This document shows positions 36,424 through 46,855 of a stretch of DNA of 64,000 bases, in pieces. The DNA lies in the NCBI GenBank assembly GCA_910586995.1, contig CAJUKZ010000004.1, forward strand, positions 37,380 to 101,379, read 5' to 3'. The DNA comes from an uncultured Muribaculaceae bacterium (lineage in GTDB: Bacteria > Bacteroidota > Bacteroidia > Bacteroidales > Muribaculaceae). Both the position numbers and the translations under genes were made by a program. Every line of letters begins with the position of its first letter. The stretch's first letter is position 1. Under the pieces are notes generated by a model. The model was not told where the DNA came from, ran no database searches, and saw only the letters and a list, made by a program, of their open reading frames with translations.

Positions 36424-39400
36424 TCAACTTCGCATTACTTCGTAATCTACTTCAAGTTCGTCGAGTGACTGGAGAAATTTCTTGTCAATGCTGATCTTGA
36501 ACGCTGAGGTCATGGTGATGGCGCGATGAATTTCCGGATCAAAGATACGAAAATTAAGCATACAACCGTCTTTTGTTGTATTTTTAATATTATCAAGAAG
36601 TACGGAGCGTAGCAGTTCCTTGTCTTCTCCGGTGTCTGTCTTAATTGTTAAGCCTTTGATCAATGTACCTTTCCTGTCTTCGAGCAAACACATATCTGTG
36701 ATGTTGAATCGAAGCTCATCGCTATTATATTTCTTTCCCCAGCGGCCTGTGACAAGCACAGGAGTACCGATCACACCGAATTTCGCAAAGTCTATGAATT
36801 GTTTGCCAAACAATGCGATTTCTGTGCTTCCCGTATAATCTTCGATTTTCAGCACTCCGAACTTGCCACCGCGTTGGGATGTTTTTTCAGTGTAAGCCAC
36901 AACCATGCCACCGAAAGTGACTTCTGCTCCTTCCTTAGCCTCGAGTTCGTCCTTATCCTTTATAGTCGTACAGCCATGATTCAACTCTATATAGAATCTG
37001 TCGAGAGGATGTGCGGAAAGATACATTCCCACCAACTCGCGTTCTTTCTCGAGTTTGACCACATCAAACCACGCGATTGCCGGTATAACCGCCGGTCTGG
37101 CCTCAGTATCTGAGAATGAGTCATCGAAACCGAAAAGAGATGCAGTCCGGTCCTGCTGTGCGTTCTGATATTGTTGCCCATAGCGCAACAGCAGTTCCGA
37201 AAAACTTTCGTCTTTTGCATTTTTCTCGAAATAATCTTCCCGCTTGATATCGGAGAAACAATCCAAAGCCCCGGCAAGAGCCAAAGATTCGAGAACCCTG
37301 CGGTTAAGTGTACCGGAAGGCACACGTTCCACAAGATCATATACACTCTCAAACTTTCCACCTTTCGCGCGGGCTGCTATTATGCCTTCAACTACATTCT
37401 TGCCTACGCCTTTTATCGCGGACAGTCCGAAGCGTATGTCGCCGGCTGCGTTTACAGAGAATTCGCTGAATGATTCGTTAATGTCAGGGCCTTTTACAAT
37501 AATATGCATTGCCTTGCACTCATCCATATAATTCGACAGCTTGGCAATATCGCTTAGGTTGCGGCTCAGCACGGCTGCCATATATTCGGCAGGATAGTTG
37601 GCCTTCAGATATGCTGTCTGGAAGGCAACCCAACTATAGCAAGTGGCATGACTCTTGTTGAATGCATAAGAGGCGAACTTTTCCCAATCTGCCCATATTT
37701 TTTCAAGTATGTCGGCCTTGTGTCCATTTGCTTGACCACCTTCGAGGAACAGGCCTTTCAGCTCATTCATCTTTTCGATAAGCTTCTTACCCATAGCCTT
37801 TCGCAGAGTATCACTCTGTCCGCGCGTAAAATTGGCCAAAAGACGAGACAAAAGCATGACCTGTTCTTGATAGACGGTAACACCATATGTGTCTTTCAGA
37901 TAACGCTCCATCTCTGCTATCGGGTATTCGATAGGCTCTTTACCATGCTTTCTGGCAATGAAAGTGGGAATATAATCCATAGGACCTGGTCTGTACAGCG
38001 CATTCATGGCTATAAGGTCCTCAAATGTAGTGGGCTGAAGTTCGCGCAGGTATTTCTGCATACCTGCCGATTCAAACTGAAAAGTACCTTTCGTACGGCC
38101 TTCGCAATATAGCTTATATGTTTTCGGATCGTCTATCGGAATATTATCTATATCAAGGTCTATACCCTTACTGAGTTTTATGTTGGCTACAGCCTCCTTT
38201 ATAATGGAGAGAGTCTTGAGCCCGAGGAAGTCCATTTTTATCAGACCGGTTTCCTCGATAACCCTACCCTCATACTGGGTGACGAGTAGCTTTCCTTCGT
38301 TTTTGTCTACGGCAGTAGACACGGGAACCCAATCAGTAATATCGTCCCTGCAAATTATCACACCGCAGGCATGGACACCGACATTGCGTACATTACCCTC
38401 AAGTTCTTTTGCATAATGCAGGACGCTCTTTACCAATGGATCGCGGCTTTCTACCTCCGGCTTGAATTCAGGAACGTATTCATAGCAATTGCCCAGATTC
38501 AACTTTAACTCCTTGCCATTGACCACAGGCATGTGTACTGGGATTAGCTTCACCAAACGATCACTCTCGGGGCGAGGCAACTGCTCGACCCTTGCAACGT
38601 CTTTTATGGCCGACTTGGCAGCCATTGTTCCATAGGTTATGATATGAGCTACTTTCTCCTCTCCGTACTTTTCTGTCACATAACGGAGCACGTCGGCGCG
38701 TCCGTCATCATCGAAGTCAATGTCGATATCAGGCAGCGAGATTCGATCCGGATTCAGAAAACGTTCGAACAGCAGGTCATACTTTATAGGATCGATCTGG
38801 GTTATACCCAGCGAATAGGCTACGGCACTTCCTGCCGCAGAACCTCGTCCTGGACCGACGCTCACGCCAAGTTTCTCCCGGGCTACGTTAATGAAATCCT
38901 GTACAATGAGGAAGTATCCCGGGAAACCCATAGTTTTCATTATGTGCAGCTCGAAGTTGATGCGTTCATCTATTTCGGCAGGCAATGGATCTCCATAGCG
39001 GCGTTTAGCACCTTCATATGCAAGCTTCTTGAGATAATCAGCTTCGAACTTTATACGATAGAGCTTCTCATATCCGCCTAATTTCTTGATTTTTTCTTCC
39101 GCTTTCTCCTGTGATAGAACTACTTCTCCATGTTCATTTCGGGTAAATTCGTCGAACAGATCCTTTTCGGTCAATCTCTGCCTGTATTCCTCCTCAGTGC
39201 CAAAATCAGCTGGAATTTCGTAGTTAGGCATGATTGGAGCGTGGTCTATCGTGTATGTCTCAACCTTTTCGAGTATCTCCACCGTTGTGCTCAAAGCTTC
39301 CGGTATATCCGCAAAAATATCGTACATCTCGGAAGTCGTTTTCATCCACTCCTGCTTGGTGTACAGCATGCGGTTCTCATCGCTGAGGTATTTGCCGGTA

Positions 39401-40116
39401 GAAAGACATATCAGTCGGTCATGAGCCTCGGCGTCCTCACGGTTGACAAAATGCACATCATTAGATGCAATGATTTTTATACCATGCTTTCTGGCAAGAT
39501 CGATCAGCACTGGATTGACTTTCTGTTGCATCTCAAAAGTCTCATGGTTGGCACGGGGGGTATCGGCCTTATGTCGCTGTATCTCGACATAATAATCATC
39601 GCCAAACACTTCTTTGTACCAGAGCATCTGCTTCTCGGCTTCCTCTATTTCTCCGCGAATAATAAGGCGTGGAATCTCACCGCCGAGGCATGCCGAGCAT
39701 ACGATCAGCCCCTCGCTATGGGCGGCCAACTGCTTCTTGTCTGTTCGCGGATGCATATAGAATCCTTCGGTCCATGCCTGCGACACTATCTTTATGAGAT
39801 TCTTGTATCCGGTCTTGTTTTTTGCAAGGACTACAAGATGCCGGCCAGTGTCTCTCTTGTCTATATGTTCATGCAAATCAGATGCGGCAACATACATTTC
39901 GCAGCCGAAAATGGGTTTGAACGGTGTCTCGAGTTTACTATTCTTTTTCTTTACATAGTTAAAAAACTCCTTGACACCGAACATATTGCCATGATCGGTA
40001 ATAGCAATGCCAGGCATACCGTCGGCTATAGCCTTGTCGACAAGTGCGGGAATTGAGGCCTGTCCGTCGAGCAACGAGTATTGCGTATGGACATGGAGAT
40101 GTACAAAAGAAGACAT
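36424..40116 (-). CDS. dnaE: DnaE, DNA polymerase III alpha subunit
   Basis: The replicative polymerase (1230 aa). The PHP domain starts at residue 5 with HLHVHTQYSLLDG; palm aspartates lie in LPDIDIDFDDDGRADV (near 455) and IKMDFLGLKTL (near 605). GPGRGSAAGSAVAYSLG is near 427, the helix-hairpin-helix region near 880, and an OB-fold domain near 1010-1100. Order and length are those of the DnaE1 type. Confidence 0.97.
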   Translation of the reverse strand: MSSFVHLHVHTQYSLLDGQASIPALVDKAIADGMPGIAITDHGNMFGVKEFFNYVKKKNSKLETPFKPIFGCEMYVAASDLHEHIDKRDTGRHLVVLAKNKTGYKNLIKIVSQAWTEGFYMHPRTDKKQLAAHSEGLIVCSACLGGEIPRLIIRGEIEEAEKQMLWYKEVFGDDYYVEIQRHKADTPRANHETFEMQQKVNPVLIDLARKHGIKIIASNDVHFVNREDAEAHDRLICLSTGKYLSDENRMLYTKQEWMKTTSEMYDIFADIPEALSTTVEILEKVETYTIDHAPIMPNYEIPADFGTEEEYRQRLTEKDLFDEFTRNEHGEVVLSQEKAEEKIKKLGGYEKLYRIKFEADYLKKLAYEGAKRRYGDPLPAEIDERINFELHIMKTMGFPGYFLIVQDFINVAREKLGVSVGPGRGSAAGSAVAYSLGITQIDPIKYDLLFERFLNPDRISLPDIDIDFDDDGRADVLRYVTEKYGEEKVAHIITYGTMAAKSAIKDVARVEQLPRPESDRLVKLIPVHMPVVNGKELKLNLGNCYEYVPEFKPEVESRDPLVKSVLHYAKELEGNVRNVGVHACGVIICRDDITDWVPVSTAVDKNEGKLLVTQYEGRVIEETGLIKMDFLGLKTLSIIKEAVANIKLSKGIDLDIDNIPIDDPKTYKLYCEGRTKGTFQFESAGMQKYLRELQPTTFEDLIAMNALYRPGPMDYIPTFIARKHGKEPIEYPIAEMERYLKDTYGVTVYQEQVMLLSRLLANFTRGQSDTLRKAMGKKLIEKMNELKGLFLEGGQANGHKADILEKIWADWEKFASYAFNKSHATCYSWVAFQTAYLKANYPAEYMAAVLSRNLSDIAKLSNYMDECKAMHIIVKGPDINESFSEFSVNAAGDIRFGLSAIKGVGKNVVEGIIAARAKGGKFESVYDLVERVPSGTLNRRVLESLALAGALDCFSDIKREDYFEKNAKDESFSELLLRYGQQYQNAQQDRTASLFGFDDSFSDTEARPAVIPAIAWFDVVKLEKERELVGMYLSAHPLDRFYIELNHGCTTIKDKDELEAKEGAEVTFGGMVVAYTEKTSQRGGKFGVLKIEDYTGSTEIALFGKQFIDFAKFGVIGTPVLVTGRWGKKYNSDELRFNITDMCLLEDRKGTLIKGLTIKTDTGEDKELLRSVLLDNIKNTTKDGCMLNFRIFDPEIHRAITMTSAFKISIDKKFLQSLDELEVDYEVMRS

Positions 40117-40151
40117 ATATATGTTTTTAAAGAGAGAGTAAGCAGTGGTTA

Positions 40152-42572
40152 TCAGTCAAACATAATGCGAAAGGCTTCCATTGCATCATCTATGTAATGG
40201 AAATTGAGGCCTGAACGATATATCTCATTGATCTCGCCCTCGACATCCTTTCTGTTGGCACTGGAAAGCACAATATCTGTAACGCCTGCACGCTTTGCCG
40301 CAAGGATCTTTTCCTTAATACCTCCAACTGGAAGTACCTTACCGCGCAGCGTTATCTCGCCGGTCATCGCCATATTGGGATGTACAGCCTTTCCGGTGTA
40401 GGCCGACACCATAGACGTTGCCATTGTAATGCCTGCAGATGGTCCGTCCTTAGGGATAGCGCCTTCTGGAACATGTACGTGAAGCTGATATTTATCTAAT
40501 TTTTCAGGTTCTATACCAAGTTCTGAGGCATGGGACCGGATATATTGTTTGGCAATGATTGCCGACTCCTTCATCACGTTTCCAAGATTGCCTGTAAGTG
40601 TCAGTTTATCGTCAGATCCTTTAGATACTGAAGACTCTATAAACAGGATCTCTCCTCCGACCGAAGTCCATGCCAGACCGGTGACTACGCCTACTGCCTC
40701 ATTGCCTTCGCACTTATCCCTACGGTATATCTCTACTCCAAGGTATTCGTTCAGGTCCTTAGTGGCAACTAATGTAGCATATTCCTGGCCGCTCATCTTC
40801 TTCAGTATGACCTTACGCATTACTGCTGCAAGTTTCTTTTCGAGTTGTCGTACTCCACTCTCAGAGGTATATTTTACAACTATAGCTTCAATAGTATCGT
40901 CCGGAAGGATTATGTCATCTTCCGACAGATTAAGCTCTTTCATGAGCTTTGGTATGATATGACGCTTTGCAATCTCAACCTTTTCCTCTACAAGATATCC
41001 GGAGATGTCTATTATCTCCATTCTGTCGAGCAGAGGCTGAGACAGCGTCTGCAATGTATTTGCAGTCGCGATAAACAAGACTTTCGACAAATCATAGTCA
41101 ACGTCGATGAAGTTATCATGGAAACGACAGTTCTGCTCAGGATCAAGTACCTCAAGCAATGCTGCTGAAGGATCACCTTTAAAATCAGCCCCGATTTTAT
41201 CTACCTCATCGAGCAATAGCACCGGATTTACTGTCTTTGCCTTGCGCATGGCGTCTATTATACGTCCGGGCATAGCTCCGATATATGTGCGTCTATGTCC
41301 GCGTATCTCGGCTTCATCGTGTAGTCCTCCAAGCGAAACACGCTGGTATTTGCGTCCCAAGGCATGTGCGACTGACTGGCCCAGTGAGGTCTTCCCTACC
41401 CCCGGAGGGCCTACAAGGCACAGGATCGGTGCATTACCTTCCTTATTATTCATCAATACGGCAATCTGCTCAAGAATACGATCCTTTACCTTATCAAGTC
41501 CGTAATGGTCACGGTTTAGTGTGTCCTGCGCTTCCTTGAAGTCGGTGACGTCAGGAGTCGATGTATGCCAGGGAAGGTCGAGGATTGTCTCCACATAGTT
41601 CAGCCCTACATTGTAGTCAGGTACTTGCGGATTCATTCTTTTTAGCTTCTCGATCTCCTTCATTACCGAAGTATGCACGGCTTCAGGTAGGCCAAGTTCA
41701 TTGGCTCGCTTTTCAAGATTGGTAGGCTCATCATTATCGCCGTACAATTCCTCGCGTAAAGCTTCGAGTTGTTGCTGCAAAAAAGCTGTACGCTGGTTTT
41801 CATCCATATTCTTACGTGTCCTTGCAAGAATATCACGTGTGAGGTCGACTTGCTGTTCCTGCTGCTGAAGTGCTCCGAGCAATTCAAACGCACGTGTTTT
41901 AAGTGTGTGTTTGGCAAGAAGTGCTTGCTTCACCTCAGCCTGTAGCGGCATATGTGACGAAAGGAAATTTACAAGAAATTCCAATCCCTCAATCTCCTCG
42001 ATGTTGTTTGCCATCTCATCGGGAGCATCGGGGCTTTTTCTGATTATATTGATCGAAAGCTGACGAATTTGGCTTGCTGCGACGTCAAGTTCCTTATCCG
42101 GTTTGGATGGAACTCTATCCCGGATCTGCTTAACCTGTGCATACAATATGCCATTATTTTGAGCGTTTGTGCTGGACGCCTCGCCAAGCAACTTGATCTT
42201 ACCGCGGCCAATTACAACTGCAGTCTGTGTTCCATCGGGAAGTTCGAATACTTTGGCGACCTCAGCCCACACTCCATATCGGCAAAGATCCGATAAGGAG
42301 GGATTGTCGATGGATGGATCTTTCTGGCATACGATTCCAATAGGAATATGCCGTTCGGCGGCCATTTTTGCCAACATGAGGGAACTTTCCCTTACTAATG
42401 TAAGTGGAATTGTGACCCCGGGGAAAAGGACCAGATTACGGGTTGGCAAAATAGGCAGGGAGTCGGCATCTATATCTCGCGTCTGGCGTGTCATGTCAAT
42501 ATCGATATGGCCGACTGAAACTACCGATGTGCCCTGCTGCGGACGTGAATATTTAGGTCTATTGGAACTCAT
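40152..42572 (-). CDS. lon: Lon protease
   Basis: An ATP-dependent protease (806 aa) with an N-terminal substrate domain, an AAA+ module (Walker A GPPGVGKTSLGQS near 390, Walker B LLLDEVDKIG near 455) and the Ser-Lys protease domain (Ser in IPKDGPSAGITMA near 710, Lys in IKEKILAAKRAG near 755). It removes damaged and regulatory proteins. Confidence 0.97.
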   Translation of the reverse strand: MSSNRPKYSRPQQGTSVVSVGHIDIDMTRQTRDIDADSLPILPTRNLVLFPGVTIPLTLVRESSLMLAKMAAERHIPIGIVCQKDPSIDNPSLSDLCRYGVWAEVAKVFELPDGTQTAVVIGRGKIKLLGEASSTNAQNNGILYAQVKQIRDRVPSKPDKELDVAASQIRQLSINIIRKSPDAPDEMANNIEEIEGLEFLVNFLSSHMPLQAEVKQALLAKHTLKTRAFELLGALQQQEQQVDLTRDILARTRKNMDENQRTAFLQQQLEALREELYGDNDEPTNLEKRANELGLPEAVHTSVMKEIEKLKRMNPQVPDYNVGLNYVETILDLPWHTSTPDVTDFKEAQDTLNRDHYGLDKVKDRILEQIAVLMNNKEGNAPILCLVGPPGVGKTSLGQSVAHALGRKYQRVSLGGLHDEAEIRGHRRTYIGAMPGRIIDAMRKAKTVNPVLLLDEVDKIGADFKGDPSAALLEVLDPEQNCRFHDNFIDVDYDLSKVLFIATANTLQTLSQPLLDRMEIIDISGYLVEEKVEIAKRHIIPKLMKELNLSEDDIILPDDTIEAIVVKYTSESGVRQLEKKLAAVMRKVILKKMSGQEYATLVATKDLNEYLGVEIYRRDKCEGNEAVGVVTGLAWTSVGGEILFIESSVSKGSDDKLTLTGNLGNVMKESAIIAKQYIRSHASELGIEPEKLDKYQLHVHVPEGAIPKDGPSAGITMATSMVSAYTGKAVHPNMAMTGEITLRGKVLPVGGIKEKILAAKRAGVTDIVLSSANRKDVEGEINEIYRSGLNFHYIDDAMEAFRIMFD

Positions 42573-42664
42573 TTATAATGAATAATGGCTTTTATTTACG
42601 ATCTTTGGAAATTTAAATAATTTCTCAGTGCATAGGGCATAAATCACCAAGCCCTAACACACTG

Positions 42665-42695
42665 CAAAAATACAAAATATCCATAACAAGACAAA
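42665..42695 (-). promoter_or_regulatory. Promoter for lon
   Basis: On the minus strand TATTTTTG (42672-42665) is a -7 box, and TTTG (42695-42692) is 19 bases upstream as the -33 element. It is 92 bases before the lon start. Confidence 0.6.
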
Positions 42696-42789
42696 GCAAA
42701 ATCGGAGACAAGCACGATTGGCACAGATTGAATATGTCTGTTCCAATCGTTTTTAGTCCTTGAATCGGAATGCATATGCTTAAATTGCA

Positions 42790-42820
42790 AGAAATCCGGA
42801 CTGAAGCAGTCCGGATTTCT
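42790..42820 (-). terminator. Terminator after the EF-G2 gene
   Basis: AGAAATCCGGACT pairs perfectly with AGTCCGGATTTCT around a five-base loop, 28 bases beyond the stop. The rest of the gap between this and lon (42573-42664) holds nothing else I can identify. Confidence 0.7.
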
Positions 42821-42847
42821 AATCCACTATTGTTATAATCTATCATA

Positions 42848-45004
42848 TTATTCATCTGCGTGCTTCTCTGCATACTCCTTGAGTAATTTTTCCTGAACAT
42901 CCGACGGGCACAATTCGTATGAGGCGAATTTCATCGTAAATGATGAGCGTCCACCTGTAATCGAACTTAAAGCGGTAGAATAACTTGACATTTCTTTCAA
43001 TGGCACTTTTGCCGAAATCTTCTCGAAGCCATTCTCGCTCGACATACCCATTATTATCGCCCTGCGTCCCTGCAGATCGCTCATTACGTCGCCCATTACA
43101 TCGGCCGGAACAAATACCTCGACATCATATACGGGCTCAAGAATCTTGGGATTGGCATTTCGGAACGCTTCACTGAATGCATTTCGTCCGGCCAGGCGGA
43201 AGGATATTTCATTTGAATCGACCGGGTGCATCTTTCCATCATAGATGCACACACGCACGTCGCGGGCATATGATCCTGTGAGCGGTCCTTGTTCGATGCG
43301 GTCCATAAGGCCCTTTACGATTGCCGGAATAAAACGGGCATCAATCGCTCCGCCGACAATACAGTTGCAAACAACAAGCTTACCACCCCATTCGAGAGGA
43401 ATTTCCTGAGTGTCGCGCACATTCATCTTGAACTCCTGATTGCCGAATTTATAGCTGTCGGGAGCGGGCATACCCTCATAATATGGCTCGATTATAAGAT
43501 GAACCTCACCAAACTGTCCGGCGCCACCGGATTGTTTCTTGTGCCGGTAATCAGCACGAGCAGCTTTAGTTATCGTCTCGCGATATGGAATTTTAGGTTC
43601 TTCAAATACGATAGGCAACTTATCGTTGTTCTCGACACGCCATTTAAGCGTACGTAAATGGAATTCTCCCTGACCGGAAAGTATTGTCTGCTTCAACTCT
43701 TTCGATTGCACTACTTCCCATGTGGGATCTTCTTCATGCATTCTGGTGAGGATAGCTGAAAGTTTTTCGGAATCACTTTCAGTCACAGGACGTATGGCAC
43801 GTTGGTATTTAGGCGCAGGGTATTTAATGAAGTCAAAAGCTATGCTGCATCCTTTTTCGTCCAGAGTGTTACCTGTTCGTGCATCTTTCAGCTTGACAGT
43901 CGCACCTATATCACCGGCTTTGAGTTCGTCTACCTGGGTCTTGATCTGTCCGCAGACGCAGAACAGCTGGGCAAAGCGTTCTTTCGAACCACGTGTAATA
44001 TTATCAAGATCCGCACCTGCTTTCAATGTTCCACTCATTACCTTGAAGTAGCTTACCTCACCAATATGCGGTTCGACTGTGGTCTTGAACATATACACGC
44101 TCAATGGTCCTGCGGAGTCCGGCTTCACTTCATTTCCATCTGTGTCGACAGGGGCTGGCATGTCGCTGACGAACGGGACAACATTTCCGAGGAATTCCAT
44201 CATGCGGCGGACACCCATATCACGAAGTGCGCTTACGCAGAATACCGGGAATATGGAGCGGTCGATAAGTCCCTTGCGTATGCCTTCTCGCATTTCGTCT
44301 TCGCTGAGATGACCCTGGTCGAAGAATTTCTCCATCAGAGTCTCGTCATTCTCCGCGGCTGCCTCAACCAAAGCCTGATGCAGTTCCTGTGCGCGCTCGC
44401 GTTCTTCTTCGGGGATATCTTCAATCACGGGAACTCCGCCGTCGGGTCCCCATGAATATTTCTTCATAAGCAGAACATCTATCATGGCGTTGAAGCCCGG
44501 ACCTGCATTCAAGGGATATTGAACAGTGACTACCTTGGAGCCGAATATCTCTTTTACTTGCTCGATTACATTCTCATAATCTACTTTTTCTCCATCAAGT
44601 TGATTGAGGGCAAAAATCACCGGCTTTTTCAGTGATGAACATGTCCTGAATATATTTTGTGTACCCACCTCAACTCCGTACTGCGAATCAATGACGATCA
44701 CGCCACAGTCAGTAACGTTAAGGGCTGTGATTGCACTGCCGACAAAGTCGTCAGCTCCCGGGCAATCGATCACATTAAGTTTTTTATTTAGGAACTCTGC
44801 GTAGAATACTGTTGAGAATACAGAGTATCCATATTCTTTTTCTACAGGGAAATAGTCGCTTACAGTGTTTTTCGCTTCCACTGTACCTCTGCGTTTTATT
44901 ACACCACACTCGTAAAGCATGGCTTCCGCGAGTGTGGTCTTACCTGAGCCTTTGCTACCGAGCAAGGCTATGTTTTTGATTTCGTTGGTCTGGTAAACTT
45001 TCAT
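42848..45004 (-). CDS. fusA2: EF-G2, translation elongation factor G paralogue
   Basis: A 718-residue EF-G-like protein with domains G, II, III, IV and V in the usual order. G1 is GSKGSGKTTL (near 16) and G4 is NQLD (near 133). The switch-II motif, normally DTPGH, is DCPGADD (near 78): the catalytic histidine position is alanine. The 'effector' loop is also divergent. This matches the Bacteroides EF-G2 that translocates without GTP hydrolysis and supports gut colonisation. A second, canonical EF-G is expected elsewhere on the chromosome. Confidence 0.9.
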   Translation of the reverse strand: MKVYQTNEIKNIALLGSKGSGKTTLAEAMLYECGVIKRRGTVEAKNTVSDYFPVEKEYGYSVFSTVFYAEFLNKKLNVIDCPGADDFVGSAITALNVTDCGVIVIDSQYGVEVGTQNIFRTCSSLKKPVIFALNQLDGEKVDYENVIEQVKEIFGSKVVTVQYPLNAGPGFNAMIDVLLMKKYSWGPDGGVPVIEDIPEEERERAQELHQALVEAAAENDETLMEKFFDQGHLSEDEMREGIRKGLIDRSIFPVFCVSALRDMGVRRMMEFLGNVVPFVSDMPAPVDTDGNEVKPDSAGPLSVYMFKTTVEPHIGEVSYFKVMSGTLKAGADLDNITRGSKERFAQLFCVCGQIKTQVDELKAGDIGATVKLKDARTGNTLDEKGCSIAFDFIKYPAPKYQRAIRPVTESDSEKLSAILTRMHEEDPTWEVVQSKELKQTILSGQGEFHLRTLKWRVENNDKLPIVFEEPKIPYRETITKAARADYRHKKQSGGAGQFGEVHLIIEPYYEGMPAPDSYKFGNQEFKMNVRDTQEIPLEWGGKLVVCNCIVGGAIDARFIPAIVKGLMDRIEQGPLTGSYARDVRVCIYDGKMHPVDSNEISFRLAGRNAFSEAFRNANPKILEPVYDVEVFVPADVMGDVMSDLQGRRAIIMGMSSENGFEKISAKVPLKEMSSYSTALSSITGGRSSFTMKFASYELCPSDVQEKLLKEYAEKHADE

Positions 45005-45297
45005 GTTATCAAAGATTTATAAAGTAAGAAGTGGAATCTGATGTCACCTCTGTGCATCAAAGCGCCTGCAATTTAAACAAAAAAATCCATTGTTGCAATA
45101 GGTTCTTATTTTTATGAGGCAAAATTTCTGTAGAAATTAAATAGGTTTAAAACCTGAGCTATGCCTCGTTACTAATTCAATGGCTACATATAAGACCTTA
45201 ATATATTCCCTAATAGAAAGTCTCCAAGGAATGTTTAGCATTGGCGAGAGCATGAAACTATTCAATATATGAATGTGTTATAAAAATAAAAACTAAG

Positions 45298-45792
45298 ATG
45301 AAGAAATTTTTACTTTTAATCACTCTGGTTCTGGGTCGAGTACTTTCCGTAAGTGCCCTGACATATGAAGAAGCTTTCGATTCAATAAAGGCAATACCTG
45401 ATATGAAAGGTGTTGATGGTACAGAAATAAGCGGGCATAATGATTTTGCTTCGATCGGTGTTACTGATGGGCAATTGCTTGTTTGGCAAGGAGAACGAGG
45501 TGGCCAAACAGAAGTCTATGGCAATACTATCTATAAAATCATTGGAGAACTGCCGGCATCGGAGATAATTCAATGTAGGATGTCCGACAGCGCTATTTTT
45601 GCAATATTCGCGAAACCAATATCAAATGGCTCAAACCGGATAATAATCTTTTCAGATTCAGCCTATGCCGGATTTACAGGGGCATTGATAGGATACATAT
45701 CTGATGATGCGCTGAATTCACTGCGAACTGCTATTTTAGTGCCGCGACAGGTGGGTGGTACTGCTTTGTACTTAAATGTGATGAACTTCTGA
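45298..45792 (+). CDS. Hypothetical secreted protein (164 aa)
   Basis: A signal peptide (MKKFLLLITLVLGRVLSVSA) is followed by about 145 residues with mixed alpha/beta character. I do not recognise the family. A palindromic terminator follows 71 bases after the stop. The 293-base gap before it (45005-45297) holds only A/T-rich sequence and no promoter I can call with confidence. Confidence 0.7.
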   Translation: MKKFLLLITLVLGRVLSVSALTYEEAFDSIKAIPDMKGVDGTEISGHNDFASIGVTDGQLLVWQGERGGQTEVYGNTIYKIIGELPASEIIQCRMSDSAIFAIFAKPISNGSNRIIIFSDSAYAGFTGALIGYISDDALNSLRTAILVPRQVGGTALYLNVMNF

Positions 45793-45862
45793 AACATTGT
45801 TAACGACGGATAGTCAGTTGCTTTTAGTTCGTGAGAGTTAATTAGTTTAATTTTATATATAG

Positions 45863-45906
45863 TACAAAGCATTACAGAGAACCATTGGTTCTCTGTAATG
45901 CTTTGT
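45863..45906. terminator. Long, nearly perfect terminator hairpin
   Basis: A stem of about 20 bases beginning TACAAAGCATTACAGAGAAC, with a five-base loop, between two convergent genes. It probably ends transcription from both sides. Confidence 0.8.
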
Positions 45907-45932
45907 AAAAAACTACTAATCTATATTATAGT

Positions 45933-46412
45933 TTATTCACCTTCCTTGGAATGCTCAAGAATAGGTATATGGCGGTTAAATACTTCTTTGAATGAAATCA
46001 GAGTCTCGGTGCGTCCAAGGCCGCGCATGAGCAACTTCTGATGTATGATGCTCAGCAAGTGGTCGTTGTTGCGAGCGTGTACCTTGGCAAAAATATCGTA
46101 TTTGCCGGTTGTGTAGTGACATTCCACAACTTCCGGAATCGAATGCAGACGCTCAATCACGTGTTCAAACTCTGTCGGATCACTTAAAAAGAATCCGATA
46201 TAGGCACATGTCTGATAACCTACCTTAGCAGGATCAATAAGACATTCGTAACCTTTAATTACACCTAATGAAGTCAGTCGCTGGATTCTCTGGTGAATCG
46301 CTGCACCGGACACATTGCATTCCCTGGCAATCTCAAGGAAGGGCTTGCGGGCATTGGACGACAGCATCTTCATTATGTTAAGATCCAATGCATCAAAATT
46401 TTGACGTGCCAT
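45933..46412 (-). CDS. Lrp/AsnC family transcriptional regulator
   Basis: The N-terminal helix-turn-helix has LDLNIMKMLSSNARKPFLEIA and VSGAAIHQRIQRL (about residues 7-50). The C-terminal RAM ligand-binding domain follows (VIERLHSIPEVVECHYTTGKYD near 88). Amino acids are the usual effectors. The start at 46412 (MARQNFDALD) matches the family, while the longer frame start at 46469 adds an unusual prefix. A palindrome lies about 75 bases upstream. Confidence 0.9.
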   Translation of the reverse strand: MARQNFDALDLNIMKMLSSNARKPFLEIARECNVSGAAIHQRIQRLTSLGVIKGYECLIDPAKVGYQTCAYIGFFLSDPTEFEHVIERLHSIPEVVECHYTTGKYDIFAKVHARNNDHLLSIIHQKLLMRGLGRTETLISFKEVFNRHIPILEHSKEGE

Positions 46413-46485
46413 TATCGTATGGTAAGTTTTGTGGGTAATTCCGTTTAAAATCCCCTGGTTTGTAAGCAAAATTCAATTAGTCATG

Positions 46486-46500
46486 CATGCGTAACGCATG
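46486..46500. promoter_or_regulatory. 15-base palindrome upstream of the Lrp gene
   Basis: CATGCGT-A-ACGCATG is a perfect inverted repeat in the leader/promoter region of the Lrp-type gene. Autoregulatory binding is a possibility; a -7-like CAAAATTA (minus-strand TAATTTTG) is at 46546-46553. Confidence 0.35.
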
Positions 46501-46660
46501 TAGGGAACAGGCATAAACAATATGCCGTTTGCTAATATTCAACGGCAAAATTAATAATTTATTCAGTATTTCACTATAATTTTTTCATAAAATATCTTAG
46601 CGTAATTCATCCAATGTTTATTGCGGTACAATACCGTTACTTTCAATTTAGTCTCAAGAC

Positions 46661-46855
46661 TTAGTTTCCAGCCCTCAATTCGGGAAACAGACCGTCGACA
46701 ACAGCCATCAAAGTACTACAAATAGCAATGGTCAATATAAAACAAATGGACGACAGAAGATATTTACTGCCGATGTGCTTATTCAGCTGTTTCTTTAGCA
46801 GGTCATATACGATAACCGTGACAGCTCCTAATATACAGTAAATCCACCAAGGCAT
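46661..46855 (-). CDS. Small membrane protein (64 aa)
   Basis: Two predicted membrane helices: about residues 3-20 (WIYCILGAVTVIVYDLL) and 32-52 (LLSSICFILTIAICSTLMAVV), with a basic loop between. No family recognised. It stands first in a row of three small minus-strand ORFs. Confidence 0.5.
   Translation of the reverse strand: MPWWIYCILGAVTVIVYDLLKKQLNKHIGSKYLLSSICFILTIAICSTLMAVVDGLFPELRAGN

Noticed and set aside
42625..42900. Minus-strand 91-residue ORF
   Set aside because: It crosses the EF-G2 terminator and overlaps the EF-G2 C-terminus.
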